Made by a program: the position numbers and the translations under genes. This document shows positions 51,386-60,012 of a stretch of 64,000 nt of DNA, one piece after another. Each line of letters starts with the position of its first letter. Within the stretch, counting starts at the first letter, position 1. The stretch spans positions 1 to 64,000 of the forward strand of contig NZ_SUHQ01000030.1 of assembly GCF_004962245.1 (NCBI RefSeq), given 5' to 3'. Source of the DNA: Mesorhizobium sp. (GTDB taxonomy: Bacteria; Pseudomonadota; Alphaproteobacteria; Rhizobiales; Rhizobiaceae). Under the pieces are notes generated by a model. The model was not told the origin of the DNA. It ran no database searches and saw only the letters and a program-made list of their open reading frames with translations.

Positions 51386-52690
51386 TCAAACCTGCCTGTC
51401 AAGAAAGTCGTCCTCATAGGGAAAGCGCGACAGAAGCTCGGTGCCGGTCTCGGTGACCAGGATCTCGTCCTCGAGCTTGACACCCTCGCGTCCGCCTTTC
51501 TCGCCGATATAGCTCTCGACGCTGACCACCATGCCGGGCACGACAAAACCGTCGCGGCCATAGATCTCGTAGTCCATGGCGTGCGCGATGAACGGCGTCT
51601 CGCCATGCATGCCGACGCCGTGCATGACCGACGTATAGCGCTGGTCGACGAAGCGGTCCGGGATCTTCCAGGCCTTTTCGGCAATCTCGCGAAACGCCAT
51701 GCCCGGCTTGACGATCGAGATGTTGTGCTGAACCTGGTCGTGGGCCATGCGGTAAAGCGATTTCTGATAATCGGTCGGCTTGCCCGGCCCACAGCGGAAG
51801 GTGCGCGAGAAGTCCGAATAATAGCCGTAGCAGCCGATCGTATCGGTATCCAGCGCCAAAAGTTCGCCCGGCCTGATCTTGCGGCCGCTCGCCTCGTTGA
51901 ACCACGGGTTGGTGCGCTGGCCCGAGGTGAGCAGGCGGGTTTCGATGAACTCGCCGCCCTGCCGGATCACCTCGTGATACATGATGGCGAACAGATCGTT
52001 TTCGGACACGCCGGGCTTGATCGCCTCGCGCACCGCATAGACGGCGGCCTCGGCGCCGGCCATCGACACCTGCAGGCATTTGACCTCTTCCGGCGTCTTG
52101 ACCGCGCGCACCGCCAGGATTTCGCCCTGGCAATCCCTGATCTCGCAACCGCGCTTTTCCAGCGCCAGCGCCTGCAAATGACCACAGCGATCGAGGCCGA
52201 GCTTCATCGAGCCGCCGCCATGCGTTTTCAGCAATTCGGCGATCTCGTCGGCGAACGGGCCTGCTGTTTCGTCGTCGCGGCCCGAGACGGAGGACCAGAC
52301 CAGCTTGGACGGACGCGCCTCGTCGATCGTGTCGAGCACCATGGAGACATGGTAGCTTTGCGGATATTCGAACAGCACGATCGGCCCTGATGTCGGGATG
52401 AAGAAATAGCGCGTCGAGTTGCGCAGGAAATAGCCGAACATATTGCGTGAGCCGGTGGCGTAACGCTGGTTGTAGGGGTCGAATAGCACGACGCCGCCAT
52501 AGCCGGCCTCGCGCATCCAGGCGCGCAACCTGGCCAGCCGTCCCTTGCGCAGCGCGTCCGCGTCGATGAAGGACGGCTCGGTGTCGGACAGCCACATGCC
52601 GCCGGCCGGGTCGGACGCCGCCGGGTGGCGCATGCGGTCCTTGAAATCCACGTCCTCGGTGCTGTCGGGGTCAAAAACGACAATGCTCAT
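51386..52690 (-). CDS. M24 metallopeptidase-fold protein, DddP-like
   Basis: This 434-residue protein has the creatinase/aminopeptidase (pita-bread) fold. Metal ligands D281, D283, D293, H357, E392 and E407 all fit (DTDTIGCYGYYSD, HGVGMHG, VESYIGEKGG, KLEDEI). The segment GGEFIETRLL and SGQRTNPWF near 246-264 strongly resembles DMSP lyase DddP. However, six residues after His357, where DddP is reported to use a catalytic Asp, there is Gly363. It may therefore be a hydrolase for a betaine or dipeptide. The start follows CCAGGAGGCACCC. Confidence 0.88.
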   Translation of the reverse strand: MSIVVFDPDSTEDVDFKDRMRHPAASDPAGGMWLSDTEPSFIDADALRKGRLARLRAWMREAGYGGVVLFDPYNQRYATGSRNMFGYFLRNSTRYFFIPTSGPIVLFEYPQSYHVSMVLDTIDEARPSKLVWSSVSGRDDETAGPFADEIAELLKTHGGGSMKLGLDRCGHLQALALEKRGCEIRDCQGEILAVRAVKTPEEVKCLQVSMAGAEAAVYAVREAIKPGVSENDLFAIMYHEVIRQGGEFIETRLLTSGQRTNPWFNEASGRKIRPGELLALDTDTIGCYGYYSDFSRTFRCGPGKPTDYQKSLYRMAHDQVQHNISIVKPGMAFREIAEKAWKIPDRFVDQRYTSVMHGVGMHGETPFIAHAMDYEIYGRDGFVVPGMVVSVESYIGEKGGREGVKLEDEILVTETGTELLSRFPYEDDFLDRQV

Positions 52691-52749
52691 GGGTGCCTCC
52701 TGGAAGCGGAGAAGATGAGCCATGCCTTGCGCTGAGGCTGTGCGGGATA

Positions 52750-52776
52750 CCGCAGATGTTGTGCTGGATGCCGCAG
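52750..52776. promoter_or_regulatory. Operator-like site B (CCGCAG pair)
   Basis: CCGCAG (52750-52755) and CCGCAG (52771-52776) enclose TGTTGTGC (52757-52764), identical in block and spacing to site A at 49572. It lies 60 bp upstream of the M24 gene and downstream of the regulator gene, as expected for an activator of the M24-hydrolase operon. Confidence 0.6.
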
Positions 52777-52795
52777 AGACGCCGGAGGGACAGCA

Positions 52796-52842
52796 CCCCC
52801 CTCTGGCTTGCGGGGGAGATGGCCGGCAGGGCCAGAGGGGGG
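52796..52842. repeat. Palindromic intergenic repeat
   Basis: CCCCCCTCTGGC (52796-52807) and GCCAGAGGGGGG (52831-52842) form a perfect 12-bp inverted repeat with a 23-base loop that is itself partly paired. The sequence resembles the GC-rich mosaic repeats scattered between mesorhizobial genes. It could also end the regulator transcript. Confidence 0.75.
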
Positions 52843-52883
52843 TGGAAAGGAACTCGGCAAGGCGCGCCTGGTGCGACGACGCC

Positions 52884-53861
52884 CTAACGCCTCCGCGCCA
52901 CCTTCGGCGCATGCCCATGCTCCTCTCTGAACGCCCGGGCAAAACTCGACATCGAAGCAAAACCGCAGGCCAGCGCCACGTCGCGCACCATCAGCGTCGA
53001 ATGCGCCAAGAGATCAGCGGCGCGCTTCAGCCGCAGGCGGCGGTAATAGCCGTTGGGCGAGATGCTGAGCTCGGAGCGGAAATTGCGTTCGAGCTTGTCG
53101 GAGGACACCCCGAGCCTCTCCGCCAGCTCCGTCATGCCCAGGCGCTCCTCCACCGCATCCTCCATGATGGCGATGGCCGAGAGAACCAGTTCGTTCTGGA
53201 CGCCGGTACGTAAGCGCAGCGGCATCAGCTTGCGGTCGACGCTGGAGCGCAGCGGGCTGTGCACGAACCATTCGGCGACGCCGGCCGCGAGCTCGGCGCC
53301 ATAATCGTTGGTGATGATCTCCAGCATCATGTCGAGACTGCCGACGCCGCCGGCCGAGGTGAAGCGCTTGCGGTCGATGACGTAGAGATCGCGCCTGAGC
53401 TCGATGTCCGGAAACGCCTCGGTGAAGGCCGCCTGGCTGGTCCAGTGCAAGGTGCAGGCATGGCCGTCGAGCAGGCCGGCCCGCGCCAAAAAGAAGGCGG
53501 CATCGGCCACCGCGCCGATATGGGCGCCACCGCGCAGGCTCTTGCGGATCCAGCTCACGGCATCGTCGGCGACAAGATGATCGGCATTGCCGCCCGAACA
53601 GACGACGATACGATCAACCTTCGGCGCATCGCCGGCGAAAAAGCCGGGCTGGATGACGACGCCGTTCGAAGCCTCGACCGGCCCTGCGGCGGCGCCGACA
53701 ATGATCCAGCGATAGCAGTCTTTTTTCGCGAGCACATTGGCCGCGCGCAACGGCTCGATCACCGAACTGAACGCCATCATCGGAAAGCCGGGGAAGACCA
53801 GCACCGCGAAGGTGAGGGGGGTGTCTGGGGGCTTTGGCTGGTCGCGCTCACGAATAGTCAT
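52884..53861 (-). CDS. GlxA-family AraC transcriptional regulator
   Basis: This 325-residue regulator has an N-terminal DJ-1/PfpI-like domain (LTFAVLVFPGFPMMAFSSVI near residues 16-35, then IVVCSGGNADHL) and a C-terminal AraC helix-turn-helix (MTELAERLGVSSDKLERNFR, then VRDVALACGFASMSSFARAF). This layout is shared with GbdR, CdhR and ArgR-type activators of betaine, carnitine and arginine catabolism. The start at 53861 is chosen because codons upstream run into a palindromic repeat. It precedes the M24/hydrolase operon on the same strand and probably binds sites A and B. Confidence 0.9.
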   Translation of the reverse strand: MTIRERDQPKPPDTPLTFAVLVFPGFPMMAFSSVIEPLRAANVLAKKDCYRWIIVGAAAGPVEASNGVVIQPGFFAGDAPKVDRIVVCSGGNADHLVADDAVSWIRKSLRGGAHIGAVADAAFFLARAGLLDGHACTLHWTSQAAFTEAFPDIELRRDLYVIDRKRFTSAGGVGSLDMMLEIITNDYGAELAAGVAEWFVHSPLRSSVDRKLMPLRLRTGVQNELVLSAIAIMEDAVEERLGMTELAERLGVSSDKLERNFRSELSISPNGYYRRLRLKRAADLLAHSTLMVRDVALACGFASMSSFARAFREEHGHAPKVARRR

Positions 53862-53928
53862 GACTTCAACCGTGCCGTCGGCAATTGCAGTGAAGGCCAC
53901 AATTCTGCCCCTCAACCCTCTGCCGGAA

Positions 53929-53957
53929 CCTTCTCCCCGTGAGGGACGGGGAGAAGG
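53929..53957. repeat. REP-like palindrome
   Basis: CCTTCTCCCCGT (53929-53940), a five-base loop and ACGGGGAGAAGG (53946-53957) make a perfect 12-bp stem of the type repeated in rhizobial intergenic regions. It lies just upstream of the GlxA-type regulator and argues against an earlier start for that gene. Confidence 0.8.
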
Positions 53958-54020
53958 GGCTTGGCCACAAAGCTGGGGCAGCGCCAACGTCGAAGCGGTT
54001 GCCTGGCACGCGTCCCCCCT

Positions 54021-55202
54021 TCAGCTCGCCAGCGCTTGATCAAGATCCGCAATCAGATCGTCGCCATCCTCGATCCCGGCCGACAACCGCACCAAAGAAT
54101 CGGAAATCCCGATCTCCGCCCGCTTTTGCGCCGGGATCGAGCCGTGCGTCATCAGCGCCGGGTGCTCGATCAGGCTTTCGACGCCGCCAAGGCTTTCGGC
54201 CAGCGTGAACAGCTGCGTGTGTTCGAGGAAGCGTTTTGTCCCCGCAAGATCGCGGTCGAGCTCGACCGTGATCATCCCGCCGAAGGCATGCATCTGCCGC
54301 CTGGCGATTGCGTGCTGCGGGTGGCTGGGAAGACCGGGATAGATGACGCGGCGGATGTCGGGGCGGCTCTCCAGCCAGTGCGCGATCTTCTGGCCATTCG
54401 ACGAATGACGCTCCATCCTCAGCGCCAGCGTCTTGAGGCCGCGCAGCGCCAGGAAGCTGTCGAACGGGCCTGATATGGCGCCGATAGCGTTCTGCAGGAA
54501 TTTCAGGCGGTCGGCGAGATCCTTGTTATCGCCGACCACGGCGACGCCGCCGACCATGTCGGAATGACCGTTGAGGTATTTCGTCGTCGAGTGGACTGAT
54601 ATGTCGATGCCGAGCTCCAACGGCCGCTGCAGATAGGGGCTGCAGAAGGTGTTGTCGGCGACCGAGAGCACCCCCTTGCGCCTGGCCAACGCGGCAACGC
54701 TTTCGAGGTCGACGACACGCAGCAGCGGGTTGGTCGGCGTCTCGACCCAGAGCATTTTCGTTTCCGGGCGGATCGCCGCTTCGACCGCGGCAAGATCGGT
54801 GAAGTCGACGAAGTCGACCTGGAGGTTGGCCGAGCGCTTACGCACCCGCTCCAGCAGCCGGAAGGTGCCGCCATAGATGTCGTCGGTGGCGACGATGTGG
54901 GCGCCTGAATCGAGCAGTTCGAACACGGTGGCGATCGCCGCCAGCCCCGAAGCGAAGGCGAAGGCAGCGGTGCCGCTTTCGAGATCGGCCACCGCGCGCT
55001 CGAAGGCGAAGCGGGTCGGATTCTGGCTGCGGGCATATTCGAAGCCCTTGTGCACGCCCGGACTCTGCTGGCCATAGGTCGAGGTCGCGTAGATCGGCAC
55101 CATCACCGCGCCCGTGGTCGGGTCGTGGCTCTGGCCGCCATGGATCGTGCGCGTCGAGAAGGCCAGACGGTTCCTGCCCGATACGGTTGCTTTTATGGTC
55201 AT
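54021..55202 (-). CDS. Cystathionine gamma-synthase/gamma-lyase family PLP enzyme
   Basis: This 393-residue fold-type I PLP enzyme has TIHGGQSHDPTTGAVMVPIY near residues 18-37, an AFASGLAAIATV block near 78-89, and the PLP lysine motif SVHSTTKYLNGHSDMVGGVA near 199-218. With cystathionine beta-synthase immediately upstream and overlapping by four bases, reverse transsulfuration (homocysteine to cysteine) makes gamma-lyase the likelier activity, though synthase cannot be excluded from sequence alone. Confidence 0.9.
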   Translation of the reverse strand: MTIKATVSGRNRLAFSTRTIHGGQSHDPTTGAVMVPIYATSTYGQQSPGVHKGFEYARSQNPTRFAFERAVADLESGTAAFAFASGLAAIATVFELLDSGAHIVATDDIYGGTFRLLERVRKRSANLQVDFVDFTDLAAVEAAIRPETKMLWVETPTNPLLRVVDLESVAALARRKGVLSVADNTFCSPYLQRPLELGIDISVHSTTKYLNGHSDMVGGVAVVGDNKDLADRLKFLQNAIGAISGPFDSFLALRGLKTLALRMERHSSNGQKIAHWLESRPDIRRVIYPGLPSHPQHAIARRQMHAFGGMITVELDRDLAGTKRFLEHTQLFTLAESLGGVESLIEHPALMTHGSIPAQKRAEIGISDSLVRLSAGIEDGDDLIADLDQALAS

Positions 55203-56656
55203 CGTGCGCGGCGCCTCAGATGGTTGATCAGGTCGATGCGGGTTATCAGGCCGATGAACTCGTCGCCGTCGAAGACGATGGCGACCTCGTTGCGGTCGAA
55301 CACCGGCAGCAGCGCGTCCAGCGTCTGGCTGGCCTGCAGCGTGTGCAGGGTGGAGGTCATCGCCGTGCGGACCGGGGCCTTGAAACGGTCCCAGCGGCTG
55401 TCATAGGGGCCTTCGACATGGGCGAGGATATCGCTTTCGTCGACGATGCCGACCAGCCTGCCCTCATCCAGCACCGGCAGCTGCGAAACGTCCGAACGGC
55501 GCATGCGGCCATAGGCGTTGAGCAGGCTTTCGTCGGGGCCGACAAACACGGTGTCGCCGGTGCGGTGCGAGCGCATCACCAGATCGCGCAGATCGCCATG
55601 CTGCTCCTGCTCGGCCAGACCCTGCTCGGCCAGCCAGAAATCGTCGAAGACTTTCGACAGGTATTTGTTGCCGCTGTCGCAGACGAAGGTGACAACCCGT
55701 TTCGGCACGGTCTGCTCGCGGCAATAGCGCAAGGCTGTCGAGAGCAACGTGCCGGACGACGAGCCGGCCAGGATGCCCTCCTTGGAAAGCAGGTCGCGCA
55801 CCGCCAGCATGCTCTGCTTGTCGGGGATGGAGTAGGCCTTTTTGACCAGCGACAGATCGGCATTGGGCGGGACGAAATCCTCACCGATGCCTTCCACGGT
55901 CCAGCTTCCGGCCTCTATCATCTTGCCGGTCTTGATCAACGGCGCCAGCACGGAGCCGACCGGATCGGCGAGAATCATCTCGGTCTTCGGCGAGACATCA
56001 GCGAAATAGCGGCCAAGCCCGGTCAGCGTGCCGCCGGAGCCGACCCCGACGACTACCGCATCGACGTCGCCGTCGAGCTGTTGAAAGATTTCCGGACCGG
56101 TCGTGGTTTCGTGGGCCAGCGGATTGGCCGGATTGGCGAACTGGTTGGCGTAGAAGGCGCCGGGCAGCTCGGCTGCGATCTTCTCGGCCATGTCCTGATA
56201 ATATTCCGCGTGACCCTTGCCGACATCGGAACGGGTCATGCGCACTTCCGCGCCGAGAGCGCGCAGATGCTGGATTTTTTCGCGCGACATCTTGTCGGGC
56301 ACGACCAGGATGATGCGATAACCCTTGGGGATGCCGACCTGGGCGAGGCCAAGGCCGGTGTTGCCGGCTGTTGCCTCGACAATAGTGCCGCCGCGCTTCA
56401 GCTTGCCCTGCTTTTCGGCGGCGGCGATCATCGACAGCGCGATACGGTCCTTGATCGAACCGCCGGGATTCTGGCTTTCGAGCTTGATGAACAGACGGCA
56501 CTTGCCGATGTCGAATTTTGTCAGCTCGACGATCGGCGTCTGCCCGATCAGGTCGAGAACCGATGCATAGGGCGGGCGCAGGCGGGACATTGCGCTGTCC
56601 GAGGGGGGACTGCCCAAGGGGGCACTGTCGGGTGCGGCGATCTTATGCTTGCTCAT
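55199..56656 (-). CDS. Cystathionine beta-synthase with C-terminal CBS pair
   Basis: This 485-residue enzyme starts MSKHKIAAPDSAP. The PLP-lysine motif SQNPGGSIKDRIALSMIAAA is near residues 62-81, EATAGNTGLGLAQVG near 96-110 and GVGSGGTLTGLGRYF near 203-217. A CBS-domain pair fills about 355-480 (ESLLNAYGRMRRSDVSQLPV, then FDGDEFIGLITRIDLINHL), as in human and yeast CBS. No N-terminal heme segment is present. The product would be cystathionine from serine and homocysteine, used by the overlapping downstream gene. A long dyad lies between it and the next gene upstream. Confidence 0.93.
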   Translation of the reverse strand: MSKHKIAAPDSAPLGSPPSDSAMSRLRPPYASVLDLIGQTPIVELTKFDIGKCRLFIKLESQNPGGSIKDRIALSMIAAAEKQGKLKRGGTIVEATAGNTGLGLAQVGIPKGYRIILVVPDKMSREKIQHLRALGAEVRMTRSDVGKGHAEYYQDMAEKIAAELPGAFYANQFANPANPLAHETTTGPEIFQQLDGDVDAVVVGVGSGGTLTGLGRYFADVSPKTEMILADPVGSVLAPLIKTGKMIEAGSWTVEGIGEDFVPPNADLSLVKKAYSIPDKQSMLAVRDLLSKEGILAGSSSGTLLSTALRYCREQTVPKRVVTFVCDSGNKYLSKVFDDFWLAEQGLAEQEQHGDLRDLVMRSHRTGDTVFVGPDESLLNAYGRMRRSDVSQLPVLDEGRLVGIVDESDILAHVEGPYDSRWDRFKAPVRTAMTSTLHTLQASQTLDALLPVFDRNEVAIVFDGDEFIGLITRIDLINHLRRRAR

Positions 56657-56702
56657 ATCAGATGCTCCATGGTCAAGCGACCGCCTTGGGCAGGCTGTCA
56701 GC

Positions 56703-56743
56703 CTATCTTCTTTTCCAGCCGTTTGCAGTCTGAAAGAAGATAG
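56703..56743. promoter_or_regulatory. 11-bp dyad upstream of the transsulfuration operon
   Basis: CTATCTTCTTT (56703-56713) and AAAGAAGATAG (56733-56743) form a perfect inverted repeat around a 19-base core, 47-87 bp before the cystathionine beta-synthase start. It could be an operator (the AAGATAG core recurs before cysK) or a hairpin ending the preceding FAD-protein transcript. No T run is present. Confidence 0.5.
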
Positions 56744-56845
56744 ATCGTGCCAATACAATGGCCAGACGGGGAATGGGATTCCGGCTATCGGCCACAGACG
56801 CACCCTCGTGCAAATCGCTGCAGGGGCCGCGGGACAGCGCCCCTC

Positions 56846-58193
56846 CTAACCCAACAATCGTTTGCTCAGTCGCGCGCACTGGACGCGGATATCCGGAATG
56901 GCGTCGATTTCGAAGAAGGTGCCACGCGTCAGCGGCCCGACCGCGAGGATCTTTGCTGTTACGGTGTCGTCGCTGGCGATGACCTCGCAATCGTCGGTCA
57001 CGTCGAGGCCAAGGCGCAGCGGATCCGGCCGGGCCAGCCCGCGATCGACCAGCGACCGCACCACGTTGTTCGACGTGGTCGAAATGTCCCTGGCGATGCC
57101 GGTGCAATCGTAGATGCGGGCGACATCGACCGTTTCGAGACGCTGCGTATGGCGCGACTGGACTTGCACGGTGAATCCGTCGCCCGCCGCGATGCCGACC
57201 ACGCGCCCGGCGACAAGCCGGATGCGGCCCGCTTGAACCGCCTCGGTGACACGGGCGTAGACCTGTGGCGCCATGCGATGGCGGTGGATATCCCACCACG
57301 CCTTAGTGTGCTCGACAAAGCGGCGCTTGGCGGAGGATGGCCAGTTTTGCCAGATTTTCTGGTTGAACGGCCTGAGGCCGTCGACGACATCACGCCAGTC
57401 GATGCCGGCCTTTTGGTTTTCCCGGATCAGGTCGCGGAACCAGCCGACAAAATAGGAAAGCTGGGTGCCAAGCGGAATGTCGGCGACGTCGAGCTTGATC
57501 GGATTGCCCTTGCGATGCGGCGACGGCAGCAGGCCGCGCCGCGACACCGCAACGATCTCGCCGCGATGACCGCGTTGTTCGAGCGACAGGAAGGCATCGA
57601 CCATGCTCAGGCCGGTGCCCAGCACGAGGACGCGGCTGTCGGGATCGAGCGCGGTGTCGGCCTCCGATCCCATCCTGATCGCGTGGCCCTGGCCGGCGCC
57701 CGGCTCCTCGTCATGTCCGGTCGCCAGCACGGCAAGATGGGCGACGATGCTGGTGCCGTTCGCCAGCACCACCTCCACCCCGGACGCGGTCGGCGAGATC
57801 GACAGGCTTTCCTCGCGGATCAGACGCAGGCGTCCCGTCTCGCGGGCCTCGAGCTCGTCCAGCAGTTCCTTCAGGTAGCGGGCATAGACGCTACGCGGCG
57901 CGTAGACAGGCGCCTGCTCGGGGGTTGCCAGACCGCGTTCAAGCAGCCAGCGCCAGAAATTGCCGGGGTCGTCGGCATAGGCGCTCATACCGGCCGCGCT
58001 GACATTGAGCACATGCGCCGACAGCAGCGTGGAATAGGCGATGCCCTGTCCGAAATGCGGACGCTTCTCGATCAGCGTGACGCGGAGATCGGGATTGGGC
58101 GATTTCAACAGATGCGCAGCAAGGACGACGCCGCTGGCGCCGCCGCCGACAATGATGATCGAATTTGGGATGATCGAATTTGCGCCCGGTCAT
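56846..58193 (-). CDS. FAD/NAD(P)-binding protein, apparent frameshift at the N-terminus
   Basis: The open frame down to 56846 encodes a flavoprotein of the FAD-NAD(P)-binding family (VTLIEKRPHFGQGIAYSTLL, then VLVLGTGLSMVDAFLSLEQ near residue 160, and IYDCTGIARDIS). The dinucleotide loop IIIVGGGASGVVLAAHLL is in this frame at about 58159-58106. No ATG/GTG/TTG lies between the in-frame TGA at 58190-58192 and that loop; the nearest ATG (58193) is one frame off. A TTG at 58108 would skip the FAD loop. A 15-base near-duplication (AAATTCGATCATC) sits at the break. The gene is therefore frameshifted or uses a rare start codon. It precedes the transsulfuration genes on the same strand. Confidence 0.75.
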
Positions 58194-58251
58194 GTCCGCA
58201 CCCGCTGCCTTGGCCGCTTCGCCGATCGTTGCCGGCTCAGGGGTTGCTGGT

Positions 58252-58704
58252 TCAGGCCTGGATCTTCAACGCAACCGAAAGGTCGTCGCCGCTGGCGATA
58301 TCGCGCATCTCGGCGAGGCTGCGCTGATCCAGCACCTCGGCGATCGCTTGCCGGACCTCCAGCATCAGATGTCGGACTTGGCATGTCGCCTCGTTGCAGT
58401 CTTCACAGCGCTGATACTGGGTGCGGCTGGCGCAGGGAATGGGGGCAAGCGGCCCGTCGAGCACGCGCACGACATGGCCGACTTTGATCTCATCCGCCGG
58501 CCGCGCCAGGCGATAGCCGCCCTCCTTGCCCTTGCGGCTCTGGACGAAACCGGCATTGCGCAATTCGCCCAGGATGGCGTCGAGAAATTTCTTCGGGATG
58601 TTGTTTCCGGTGGCGATGTCGTTGACGAAGGCGAGCTGTCCAACCGGCAGCCGCGCGAGATGGATGAGCGCCTTGAGGCCGTATTTGCCCTTTTTCGTGA
58701 GCAT
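58252..58704 (-). CDS. Rrf2-family transcriptional regulator
   Basis: This 150-residue protein has the Rrf2 winged helix: MLTKKGKYGLKALIHLARLP, NNIPKKFLDAILGELRNAGF and KGKEGGYRLARPADEIKVG. Cysteines in CASRTQYQRCEDCNEATCQV (near residues 94-113) could ligate an iron-sulfur cluster, as in IscR-like members; the spacing is not identical to IscR. CymR-type Rrf2 proteins control cysteine genes, and this gene is upstream of the transsulfuration genes on the same strand, which fits a sulfur role. The spacer to the next gene is about 60 bp. Confidence 0.9.
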   Translation of the reverse strand: MLTKKGKYGLKALIHLARLPVGQLAFVNDIATGNNIPKKFLDAILGELRNAGFVQSRKGKEGGYRLARPADEIKVGHVVRVLDGPLAPIPCASRTQYQRCEDCNEATCQVRHLMLEVRQAIAEVLDQRSLAEMRDIASGDDLSVALKIQA

Positions 58705-59159
58705 AGACCGAACGTTTCTCTGTCATGCGATGGCACAGGGCCACCGGTTGCGAAACGCCTGGCATGCGTCCCCACCGCGTCCAAGCTTACATGACACATA
58801 AATTCTAGTGACATGATATACAAGCCGAGTGCCGTTGATTTTGCTTCGTTTTCAAGTCGCCGCGGCCATTTTAACGGACGTTTGTGACCTTGAGGGTACA
58901 GCGACATCCGGGCGGCCGCGATATGGAGCGCTCATCGTCCTCTCCAATTTCTGTAATGTCGATAAGACTACTATACTTAACTTCGAATACAGGAACCAAT
59001 TTTCAAATCCTCGGCCAACCGCAGCATGGATTTGCCGAAGGAGGGCGTAAACGAGAAATGCTTGTTTGGAGCGGGCCACACGTTCGCCAGTCGACCCGAA
59101 CGCGGCGAAGTATCAGCGTGGCACCTGGCCCCGGATCAGCGCCCACTCCAATGTGAATG
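58705..59159. other. Intergenic region without recognisable gene
   Basis: This 455-bp stretch is visibly less GC-rich than its surroundings. Short TGTCATG/CATGACA words at about 58721, 58791 and 58813 might be operator half-sites for the Rrf2 gene. A 75-codon open frame on the minus strand (58852-59079) has no strong start signal or family resemblance and is not called. Confidence 0.4.
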
Positions 59160-59345
59160 TCAGGTGCGCGAACGGTTCGCCCAGACCAGTCCGGCCAAGC
59201 CGACCAGCGCGGTGACGATACCTATATAGAGCCATTGCGACTGGCCGGTCATGAAGCTGCCGCCGACGAGGCCGATGCCTTGCAGCGACCAGAGCGTACC
59301 GATGGCGAGCACAACCAGCGCCAGCAGATTCTTGATCAATCGCAT
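59160..59345 (-). CDS. Small two-helix membrane protein
   Basis: This 61-residue protein begins MRLIKNLLALVVLAIGTLWS and has a second hydrophobic stretch WLYIGIVTALVGLAGLVWAN, with a Gly-rich turn between. The ribosome-binding site GGGGAGGAAATTCCGAC supports the start at 59345. It has the size and style of small inner-membrane proteins common in Rhizobiales; no function is known. Confidence 0.75.
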   Translation of the reverse strand: MRLIKNLLALVVLAIGTLWSLQGIGLVGGSFMTGQSQWLYIGIVTALVGLAGLVWANRSRT

Positions 59346-59652
59346 TGTCGGAATTTCCTCCCCAAGTCGATCGTCAGTTGCGCCTTGGTCGCGATGACAA
59401 AGCGCAAGGAAGCGTATCGATCGCTCTCGCATCTACTTGCATAGTAAGGCCAGATCTTGCCGGAAAACATCCCGGTGCTGGTGCGAAGGCCACCACAGAT
59501 ACATCGGCGTGGCTCCCAACATTCCTGACAAACTGTTTCCTGTCGACTCCAAACGTGTACTGTAGTCATGGAACCGCCAGACGATTGCCGCATTTCGTGC
59601 CACATTCGATCCATAACGGCTGGGGTCTGTCAAACGGAGCCATTCCCCACAG
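59346..59652. other. Intergenic region, no gene seen
   Basis: About 300 bp between the divergent small membrane gene and rlpA. It presumably holds both promoters. No clear -35/-10 pair, hairpin or repeat was recognised. Confidence 0.4.
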
Positions 59653-60012
59653 ATGAAGAAACCCAACCAGACCACGCTTGTCGCGGTGACGATCGCGGCT
59701 GGCCTGATGGTCGGCGCATCCGCCTCCCCTGCCGCCGCTCAATGTGGCCGCGCCTCCTGGTACGCGCTGCACTCGAAGACCGCTTCCGGCGAACGGATGA
59801 ACCCGTCGGCATTGACCGCCGCGCACCGCACCTTGCCTTTTGGTACAAAGCTGAAGGTCACCAACCGCAACAACGGCCGCAGCGTCGTGGTGCGCATCAA
59901 CGACCGCGGCCCGTTCATCAAGGGGCGCGTTATCGACCTGTCGAAGGGCGCCGCCAGGCGGCTCGGCTTCATCAGCTCGGGCCATACCGCCGTGTGCACA
60001 GACCGCCTTTGA
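59653..60012 (+). CDS. rlpA: RlpA-like septal ring protein (double-psi beta barrel)
   Basis: This 119-residue exported protein has a signal peptide to about residue 29 (VAVTIAAGLMVGASASPAAA). The mature protein is a single DPBB domain: CGRASWYALHSKTASGERMN, AAHRTLPFGTKLKVTNRNNG and VVVRINDRGPFIKGRVIDLS, with the catalytic-type Asp in NDRGPF. It lacks the SPOR domain and lipobox of E. coli RlpA. Such short forms are typical of rhizobia. It may act on peptide-free (denuded) glycan strands. Confidence 0.9.
   Translation: MKKPNQTTLVAVTIAAGLMVGASASPAAAQCGRASWYALHSKTASGERMNPSALTAAHRTLPFGTKLKVTNRNNGRSVVVRINDRGPFIKGRVIDLSKGAARRLGFISSGHTAVCTDRL

Noticed and set aside
59026..59229. 67-codon plus-strand open frame in the gap after the Rrf2 gene
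   Set aside because: It runs into the antisense of the small membrane protein gene, lacks a start signal and has no recognisable pattern.
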